In this document: positions 1 to 5,161 of the stretch, one piece after another
Position numbering within the stretch: position 1 is the first letter of the stretch
Layout: the number at the start of each line of letters is the position of its first letter
Source: Euryarchaeota archaeon UBA433
GTDB lineage: Archaea; Thermoplasmatota; Poseidoniia; Poseidoniales; Poseidoniaceae
DNA: 9,079 nt
Assembly: GCA_002495535.1 (NCBI GenBank)
Contig: DAFX01000026.1
Coordinates: 1,067 to 10,145 of the forward strand
Reading direction: 5' to 3'
Translations under genes and position numbers: made by a program
The notes under the pieces: model-generated
Told to the model about the DNA's origin: nothing
Databases searched by the model: none
What the model saw: only the letters and a program-made list of their open reading frames with translations

Positions 1-482
1 AACCAAATCCAAAAGGAAACGATGCCGGCGAGGATGAGAAAGCCTGCACTCATGTACATGAAGCCTGCACTAAATTTTGCGCCATCTTTCTGCTCCCAAT
101 TCCCATACTGAATGCAATAGAACCCTATGATCCAGAGTCCAATAGCGATTCCATTGCATAAGAAGCAACAAACATTGTCATACAAGAGATCATAGAGTTG
201 AAAATCACCAAAGGCACCATCAAAAGATTCCAGCAAAAATGGAAATACGATTGAGCAAAATACAATCATGAAGCCCAGAAAAAAGAGTCTGAACGGTGGT
301 TTCCCATCGGGAATTATGATCGGTTGCTGTTGAGCCACCTTTGGTTTCGAACGCTCCCCTCTCCATACTTTTCGATATTCTTCCGCTGTTTTCCGTCTTG
401 GACGAGTCGGATTGGGTTCACTTTGTGCAGGCTCAACGCCCGCTGCGATGGTGATTGACCGAGGAGGCTTTTCTTCCACCAT
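1..482 (-). CDS. Hypothetical membrane protein, three predicted helices, 3' end outside the window
   Basis: An open frame of 160 codons begins at the ATG at 482-480 and runs off the left edge without a stop. Residues 1-60 are hydrophilic, rich in Pro, Arg and Lys, and probably cytoplasmic and disordered (for example PNPTRPRRKTAEEY). Three hydrophobic stretches follow at about residues 64-86, 106-126 and 138-160. Cysteines cluster in the second (CCFLC, 105-109), and the third contains a doubled SAGF flanking MYM. It lies 61 bases downstream of the GNAT gene on the same strand and could be the last visible member of that transcription unit. The start has only a weak purine run (AAAGGGA) about 12 bases upstream. 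No family is recognised, so no function is proposed. It is more AT-rich than the transporter gene. Confidence 0.7.
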   Translation of the reverse strand, partial: MVEEKPPRSITIAAGVEPAQSEPNPTRPRRKTAEEYRKVWRGERSKPKVAQQQPIIIPDGKPPFRLFFLGFMIVFCSIVFPFLLESFDGAFGDFQLYDLLYDNVCCFLCNGIAIGLWIIGFYCIQYGNWEQKDGAKFSAGFMYMSAGFLILAGIVSFWIW

Positions 483-543
483 AAGGAGAAATTCCCTTTT
501 GTATCTCTTCAAACCTTCTCCGGCAAATGAGCAATAGACGGCG

Positions 544-1023
544 CTAATGGCGTCGAATCATCATCGTAACGGCCTTTTCTGCTTGCTCAAACACACCAAT
601 TTGATCGAATCCATGCCTGGCATGAAACCGCATCGAACCTGGGTTTGGAGGTCGAAGGCTCACCTCTGCGGCCACCGGATAAGCCAAGCGTTCGGCATGT
701 GCGGCTACTGCGTCGTAGAGTGCAGAACCAAGCCCGCCGCTCCTCGCCTCTTCTGCAACAGCAACCCGATCGACGTAAAGAAATTCATCATAGCGTTCGT
801 TGAACCATTTGTAATTCAAACTGCCATACCTTGTATTTGGCAAGAGGCAAAGGACAAATCCAGCGATGACCCCTTCATCGTCAACGCCGAGGGCCAGTGT
901 GCTCAGGCTGAGCAGATCTGTCATTTCTGCTTCTGTAACCTTGCCTGTCCCGGGTAGTCCCTGTTCGTTAATCTCAACCATTCGAGGGACATCTTCAGGG
1001 CCTAGAGAGCGAACTGGGAGCAT
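544..1023 (-). CDS. GNAT-family N-acetyltransferase
   Basis: A 159-residue protein with the size and layout of a single GCN5-related N-acetyltransferase domain, which moves an acetyl group from acetyl-CoA to an amine. The acetyl-CoA-binding motif A is clear: beta strand VDRVAVAEEARSGGLG at residues 84-99, with the R/Q-x-x-G-x-G/A pyrophosphate loop at R94-G99 followed by a helix (SALYDAVAAHAERL). The late motif is also present: NPGSMRFHARHGF at 127-139. The substrate cannot be read from the sequence. Its ATG shares one base with the TAA stop of the upstream transporter (TAATG), and GGAGGAGG sits four bases before it, so translation is very likely coupled to the transporter. Whether it modifies the transporter, its cargo or something unrelated is unknown. 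Confidence 0.93.
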   Translation of the reverse strand: MLPVRSLGPEDVPRMVEINEQGLPGTGKVTEAEMTDLLSLSTLALGVDDEGVIAGFVLCLLPNTRYGSLNYKWFNERYDEFLYVDRVAVAEEARSGGLGSALYDAVAAHAERLAYPVAAEVSLRPPNPGSMRFHARHGFDQIGVFEQAEKAVTMMIRRH

Positions 1024-4000
1024 TAAGCCTCCTCCAAGGGAGGTGCAGGATTTTGGTTGTGCGAGGCGATCAGGCCAAGCGCAGCGGTGGTCAGCACAAG
1101 GCTGGCTATGAGGGACAAGGCAATCATTGCTGCGGAGAAAATTCCGAAGTTGCTAAACAGCCCCATCGGTGAAAGAGCGATCATCGAGAAGCCAGCAATG
1201 TCCGATGCGGCGCTACCGACAAGGGCTAGGCCACAAGCGCCACCAACGCTGATCAAAGCCTCGTTATGGGTTTCCCCATTTTCCCGGCCTTCCCTGTACC
1301 TCTCTGTAACGTGAATACAATAGTCAATGCCAACCCCAAGCGAAATTGTTGCGATGGTCACCGTCACAATGTTGAGCGATGATCCTGCCACATACATCAG
1401 TCCGTACAGCCACACCACGACCAAGAGGATTGGAACCAGCGTTACGCTTGCTTGTTTGAACGAACGGAACCCAACAGAGAGGGTGCCAAAGACAAACAGC
1501 GATCCAAGAAGAAGAGAAGATTGCATTTCTTCTTGCATGGTTGTGGAAGCGACGAAACGGGTCACTGGCCTGCCGGTTGGCATCACCCAAGTCAGGGGTT
1601 TATCTTCCTCCTCAGGTCCAGCTTCCAGCCGATCGCCTGTCGAGAGGTTCGTGAACGAAGAAAGGTCCCGCCATACTTCTTCCATGCCGCCAGCCATGCC
1701 TGGGAAATCTTCGGGAGAGGTCATACCAAATCGAATCAGCATGTGTTCGTAACGAGCGTCCTCGCCGTTGACATCGAGCCAGGGTTGGGCCGGGTCCAGT
1801 TCCACTTCAGGAGCAATATAGAGGCTCACAATACTCGGTGGGATGTCAGGGATAGGGCCAACACCGGGTACACCATTCAAAGAAAGGAATCCGTAGAAAA
1901 ATGCAAGGCAATCGCGGTTGGTGAGGTCCATCAATAACCCTCCGCCGTCTTCGGTACAGCCCATGCCGTGACCGGTTTCATTGACGACCCACCCCGCCGC
2001 TTCGAACGGTTCGGGATTGAGCAGAAGGGAGCCTTGCGCGGCGAACACCATCTCGTCCAACGCCAGAATATCGATGGTCCCATCGGGTTGGCGTGTGATC
2101 TTGTCGGGCACCCCATCTGGCAACACGTCCATGTCCTGCCGGAACACATCGATGGCGGCGAAGACTTCGGGATCAAGTACGTCACCTACAATCAACAGGT
2201 TAGCCGGCTCGCCTTCATCGGCAAATCGCTTTGAGATTTCATCCACACCAATAGCGAAGTCTGACGACTCATCAAGGAAGTCTTCAACGGCGAAATCACC
2301 CTCAAGTTGAGACATACCATATCCTGCAGGAATCGTGATTAAAACGGCGACTGCGGCGATGACGAGGGCGTTTCTCCAGGTGCCAGAAGCGCTCGAAATT
2401 TTCTTGAGGAAGTTTTCAGGAACCAGATGCGTTGCGTTGTCTTTCGGCATCGTGGAACGCCCCCGGGCTTCAAGCCAATTGTCAGCGGAAAGACGAATCA
2501 GCGGAACCCAAAGTCCAGTGAGGATGAACGCCGAAAGAATACCAAGTCCAGCTTCTATGCCGAAGGATCGGAGGGCTGCAATATCACTGAACAAATTCGC
2601 AGCGAAAGCAGCCATGGTTGTCACCGAGGTAAGCATGATTGCTCGCCCCACCCTGGAGAGTGTGACTTCAGCGGATTGAGAAGAGGTCGCTTTTGCAACT
2701 CGCTCTTCTTTGTAGCGATGTAAGGCGTGCAACGAATCATCAATCCCTAAAGCCAGCACTAAGATTGGTAACAGGTTGGAAAACTGAGAACGTGCGATAA
2801 GACTGAGGCCAAAGAAGGATGTGATGTTCGAAAAATGACCGATCATGCCTTGCATCCAAAGCAATGCCGTTCCAAGCGCAAACATCACGATAATGACATC
2901 GGAAATCCGACGTAGACTGACGTACAAGAGGACTACGATTGCGATGCCCATCAAAAGAATGAGGCCCGCGCTAGCTTGCAGTTCCCGGTTGACCTCAACG
3001 TTGACGCCTTGGCCGACCAGCAGTGTGATGGTGGTCCGGTCATGGGTGCGCAGTTGACCTTCCAGATCCATGTAGGACCATTCTGTAGAACATCCACCGC
3101 TTTCTTTTAACAGTTCCAAACAGGTTGTTTCATTGTACTGCGGGGGGTGTAAGACGAGGGAATTGTCGGCGATTCGATAGCCTCCGATTCGAGTGCCATC
3201 CTCTGAGAACACGACTCGCTTTTCGGGGTGCGCGTCCTTCCAAATGACTTCCCAACCCATTGACTCGAGCGTGCCACGATCGAATTGTACGAGCAACCAT
3301 GTCGAGGAAGCGGACCACCGGCCGTTGCCAACAAAACCACCTTCCCATGTCCCATCGGTGTTCAGCGTCCCACCAATCGGGCCTTGTTGCAATGCGTTCA
3401 TGTCGGCAACAAAACCTCGGTCAAGTGAGAGCCAGCGAAGGAAGTTATTGTCAGATGCCTCAGCCATTCGTGCTGCTGCGAGGTCGATGTGGGCTTGGGT
3501 GATGTTTGCATCATCAAACTCGAGGCATTCAAGCACGCCACAATCATACCAGTTGGTGGGCGGGTCAGTCACAATGCCTTGCGCCGTAAGCCCGGGTTGA
3601 GTCAGCACCGAAGTGTTGTTCATGAAGCCTCTAAAGTGGTCGGAAAGAGAAATGGCACCCGGAGCCTGGGAGCCAGTGACGTCGTTCACCAAGGGCTTCA
3701 TTGCAGGGGCGAGAGGGTGGTCCTGAATGAGGTCAATCTTGCCGTCAATCTCTTGCAACAGTGTGAGGTTGAGAATGCCGCCTGTTGGAGCGTATATGCC
3801 GCCCCATGGCTCTCCAGAAGGGACCATTTCAGTGACGCTTGGAAGGTTGGCGTAGTCCGGTGCCCCGTCGCTCATCAACGGCACAGGCTCCCACTCTTCC
3901 ATAGGGGGGACATAGGTCGGGTCCCGGGCTGAAACGAGGAATCCGAGGATGATTTCAGAATTGGCAAATTCATCATCGATGATCGCTTGAGCGGTCAGTT

Positions 4001-4199
4001 CTGGCGATTCCATTTCATAGGATTCCATGTCGATGGGTTGAAGCGCCGTCATGGCACCTGGAATCATCAGAATCGAAAGAAAAAATATGGCGACGTGGAC
4101 CTTATTTCGATGTGGAATCAGCCAGCGTGCAAACGATGCAAACGACCTATCCATGCCTTCGGGTTCGGTCTCCCGCTTTTCAAGTGATGTTTTTTTCAA
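1023..4199 (-). CDS. RND superfamily (MMPL-type) transporter, two-half protein
   Basis: A 1058-residue membrane protein with the RND pattern: one helix, a large extracytoplasmic domain, then five helices, repeated twice. Helix 1 is at about 33-53, loop 1 about 55-408, helices 2-6 about 411-580, helix 7 about 609-629, loop 2 about 630-893, and the last cluster about 894-1050. Charged residues expected for proton relay sit in the equivalent helix of each half: GIDD with D487-D488 and GIDY with D959-Y960. This resembles the Asp/Tyr pairs of MmpL proteins. The family exports lipids, hydrophobic compounds or polypeptides using the proton gradient; the cargo here is unknown. Six loop cysteines fall in three close pairs (220/225, 360/370, 748/764). 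The start given is a TTG. An in-frame ATG at 4154 would give 1043 residues and is a real alternative, since neither has a good ribosome site. The gene is divergent from the DsrE-like gene and overlaps GNAT by one base. Confidence 0.92.
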   Translation of the reverse strand: MKKTSLEKRETEPEGMDRSFASFARWLIPHRNKVHVAIFFLSILMIPGAMTALQPIDMESYEMESPELTAQAIIDDEFANSEIILGFLVSARDPTYVPPMEEWEPVPLMSDGAPDYANLPSVTEMVPSGEPWGGIYAPTGGILNLTLLQEIDGKIDLIQDHPLAPAMKPLVNDVTGSQAPGAISLSDHFRGFMNNTSVLTQPGLTAQGIVTDPPTNWYDCGVLECLEFDDANITQAHIDLAAARMAEASDNNFLRWLSLDRGFVADMNALQQGPIGGTLNTDGTWEGGFVGNGRWSASSTWLLVQFDRGTLESMGWEVIWKDAHPEKRVVFSEDGTRIGGYRIADNSLVLHPPQYNETTCLELLKESGGCSTEWSYMDLEGQLRTHDRTTITLLVGQGVNVEVNRELQASAGLILLMGIAIVVLLYVSLRRISDVIIVMFALGTALLWMQGMIGHFSNITSFFGLSLIARSQFSNLLPILVLALGIDDSLHALHRYKEERVAKATSSQSAEVTLSRVGRAIMLTSVTTMAAFAANLFSDIAALRSFGIEAGLGILSAFILTGLWVPLIRLSADNWLEARGRSTMPKDNATHLVPENFLKKISSASGTWRNALVIAAVAVLITIPAGYGMSQLEGDFAVEDFLDESSDFAIGVDEISKRFADEGEPANLLIVGDVLDPEVFAAIDVFRQDMDVLPDGVPDKITRQPDGTIDILALDEMVFAAQGSLLLNPEPFEAAGWVVNETGHGMGCTEDGGGLLMDLTNRDCLAFFYGFLSLNGVPGVGPIPDIPPSIVSLYIAPEVELDPAQPWLDVNGEDARYEHMLIRFGMTSPEDFPGMAGGMEEVWRDLSSFTNLSTGDRLEAGPEEEDKPLTWVMPTGRPVTRFVASTTMQEEMQSSLLLGSLFVFGTLSVGFRSFKQASVTLVPILLVVVWLYGLMYVAGSSLNIVTVTIATISLGVGIDYCIHVTERYREGRENGETHNEALISVGGACGLALVGSAASDIAGFSMIALSPMGLFSNFGIFSAAMIALSLIASLVLTTAALGLIASHNQNPAPPLEEA
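1028..1035 (-). promoter_or_regulatory. Strong Shine-Dalgarno site for the GNAT gene
   Basis: On the minus strand GGAGGAGG lies inside the last codons of the transporter gene, four bases before the GNAT ATG, and fixes that start. Together with the TAATG stop/start overlap it indicates translational coupling of the two genes. Confidence 0.75.
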
Positions 4200-4242
4200 T
4201 TGATTGTGGAACGGCCATAGCAGGATTCATACACCGACTCTG

Positions 4243-4250
4243 AAATTAAA
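4243..4250 (-). promoter_or_regulatory. Possible TATA-like box for the transporter gene
   Basis: On the minus strand the spacer between the divergent genes contains TTTAATTT, the most TATA-like octamer there. It is 44-51 bases before the TTG start, which would allow a start of transcription near 4220 and a leader of about 20 bases. This is a weak, position-based call. The same bases lie only a few bases before the DsrE ATG and so cannot be a box for that gene. Confidence 0.25.
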
Positions 4251-4254
4251 CAAC

Positions 4255-4608
4255 ATGGCGATTTTATTGATCTTGAATCAACAGCCCTACGACGGAACAG
4301 ATGTGACCTGGAACGCGCTGCGTTTGGCGAAGCGCCTTTACGAAGACGGAGCCGAGGTTCGAATCTTTTTGATGAACGACAGCGTTGATCTGGCACGAGA
4401 TGGCATCACACCACCGGAAGGCATTGATGACATGGTTGCCATGCTCAAGGGACTGATTTCGGTTGGTGTACCTGTGAAAGTTTGTGGCACGTGCCAAAAC
4501 CGGTGTGGGGTTCTCAAGGGCCAAGGCTACTATGAGGGCGCTCAGTTCTCGACGATGGGCGAATGTTCAGAATGGGTCATGAGCAGCGAAAAAGTGCTCA
4601 CGTTCTGA
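4255..4608 (+). CDS. DsrE-like sulfur-relay family protein
   Basis: A 117-residue protein of the DsrE/DsrF-like fold, starting MAILLILNQQPYDGTD. Family hallmarks are visible: the N-terminal strand and GTDVTWNALRLAKRL helix (14-28), EVRIFLMNDSVDLAR (34-48), VPVKVCGTCQNRCGV (72-86) and a C-terminal VLTF. C77, C80 and C84 form CxxCxxxC, with a further Cys at 104. DsrE/TusD relatives carry sulfur as a persulfide on a conserved Cys, and stand-alone archaeal members are probably small sulfur carriers or redox proteins; that role is inferred here. I chose the ATG at 4255 rather than the in-frame ATG at 4204, because the 17 extra residues do not match the family and the fold starts at MAILL. There is no ribosome site, which fits a short or absent leader. 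The gene is divergent from the transporter and is the last host-like gene before the polymerase module. Confidence 0.9.
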   Translation: MAILLILNQQPYDGTDVTWNALRLAKRLYEDGAEVRIFLMNDSVDLARDGITPPEGIDDMVAMLKGLISVGVPVKVCGTCQNRCGVLKGQGYYEGAQFSTMGECSEWVMSSEKVLTF

Positions 4609-4655
4609 TCATGGCCACCCGCAGTTTTTCATCGCCAACCTCACCTTGCGCCAGA

Positions 4656-5060
4656 TCAGGCAAACGCGACGCTCAAAGCATTTTTCAGAGCAAAAGCGGA
4701 TATGTTTCCAACCCTGCTTCCACTTCGGTCGGCCCACTGAATTGAAGCCTCAATCCGTTCTTTCAATTCTTCGTATTTTTCAGGATTGTCTTCACTCCAA
4801 ACTGTTAGCGAAATCCAAGAGCCGTCCACACGGTTTCGAATCTTGAGTTTCCCGCCGATTTGGTTCAATAGGTTATCCCGCGCCCTTTCGTATGCACTTG
4901 TTTCACTTGTGCAACCACTCTCATTTCTCTGCCCGTTCTTCTTGTAACCGCCCTTCCACGACGTTAAGCCTGGGAGCAACTGTGCGCTGATCTCAACATC
5001 AGATGTGTGTAGTTTGCAGTAGTGCTTGTTTTGGTTGTTCATTTCATCTCTTTTTGACAT
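4656..5060 (-). CDS. Unknown protein divergent from the phage-type RNA polymerase
   Basis: A 134-residue hydrophilic protein with no recognised family. The start at 5060 is supported by GAGGAG five bases upstream. The first third is basic and polar with an HYCKLH segment (about 13-18). Residues about 75-115 look folded: KLKIRNRVDGSWISLTVW, then a charged helix NPEKYEELKERIEASIQWA. There are no membrane segments and no signal peptide. The strand-helix segment weakly recalls the C-terminal domains of some restriction- or defence-associated proteins, but I do not assign it. It shares a 101-base spacer with the polymerase gene and probably a two-way promoter region. It could be a regulator or accessory factor of that module, which is inference from position only. 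Its end lies 47 bases past the DsrE stop, tail to tail. Confidence 0.6.
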   Translation of the reverse strand: MSKRDEMNNQNKHYCKLHTSDVEISAQLLPGLTSWKGGYKKNGQRNESGCTSETSAYERARDNLLNQIGGKLKIRNRVDGSWISLTVWSEDNPEKYEELKERIEASIQWADRSGSRVGNISAFALKNALSVAFA

Positions 5061-5065
5061 AATTT

Positions 5066-5071
5066 CTCCTC
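5066..5071 (-). promoter_or_regulatory. Shine-Dalgarno site for the 134-residue gene
   Basis: The minus strand reads GAGGAG, five bases before the ATG at 5060. It selects this start over the in-frame ATG six codons later and supports the reading that this small gene is real. Confidence 0.65.
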
Positions 5072-5099
5072 ATTAGGGGGCAATTGATAATTAAGGGGC

Positions 5100-5110
5100 A
5101 AAATATAAAA
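5100..5110 (-). promoter_or_regulatory. Possible TATA box for the 134-residue gene
   Basis: The minus strand reads TTTTATATTTT here, a good match to an archaeal TATA box. A start of transcription about 26 bases on would fall near 5075-5080. That would give a leader of roughly 15-20 bases which would just contain the GAGGAG site. The box overlaps the second GGGGCAA repeat. Confidence 0.4.
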
Positions 5111-5126
5111 TCACTAAATAGGGGGC

Positions 5127-5136
5127 AAAAATATAA
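5127..5136 (+). promoter_or_regulatory. Possible TATA box for the polymerase gene
   Basis: AAAATATAAT is centred about 30 bases before the ATG at 5162. With the usual archaeal spacing of about 26 bases, transcription would begin within about five bases of the start codon. That fits the lack of any ribosome site in front of this ATG (leaderless). The GGGGGC of repeat copy 3 is immediately upstream, where a BRE would sit. A promoter used by the encoded polymerase is the competing reading. Confidence 0.45.
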
Positions 5137-5161
5137 TTAAGATTCACCCATGCGTTAGACC

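Larger units (their letters stand above)
5072..5139 (+). repeat. Three direct copies of a TA(R)GGGGCAA element upstream of the polymerase gene
   Basis: Three same-direction copies lie in the 101-base spacer: ATTAGGGGGCAATTGATAA (5072-5090), ATTAAGGGGCAAAATATAA (5091-5109) and AATAGGGGGCAAAAATATAA (5117-5136). The shared core is (A/T)TA(R)GGGGCAA followed by an AT-rich stretch. The first base after the G run is at 5081, 5099 and 5126, so the spacings are 18 and 27 bases. I noticed no other copy in the window. An AT-rich block ending in a run of G resembles the initiation region of T7-family promoters; copy 3 reads CACTAAATAGGGGG against CACTATAGGG in T7. They could instead be operators for a regulator of the divergent pair, or tandem archaeal BRE/TATA units. 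Confidence 0.75.

Noticed and set aside
40..71. Direct repeat AAGCCTGCACT around a CATGTACATG palindrome
   Set aside because: It is explained by the coding sequence (SAGF-MYM-SAGF in a membrane helix), and there are only two copies.
547..957. 136-codon plus-strand open frame opposite the acetyltransferase
   Set aside because: It is a shadow of the GNAT gene: no family resemblance, no start signals, and the minus-strand reading has clear motifs.
1327..3932. Several 80-160 codon plus-strand open frames opposite the transporter
   Set aside because: They are low-complexity antisense readings of a well-supported RND gene, with no domain and no ribosome site.
4204..4254. N-terminal extension of the DsrE-like protein from an upstream ATG
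   Set aside because: The 17 added residues do not fit the family, which begins at the first beta strand MAILLIL.
4611..4745. Short plus-strand frame after the DsrE gene (MATRSF...), considered as a remnant of an interrupted gene
   Set aside because: It is Ser/Pro-rich and without recognisable similarity, and most of it is antisense to the 134-residue gene, which has a good ribosome site.
5072..5139. Repeats read as plasmid replication iterons
   Set aside because: There are only three copies with unequal spacing (18 and 27), and no replication initiator or other plasmid gene is nearby.
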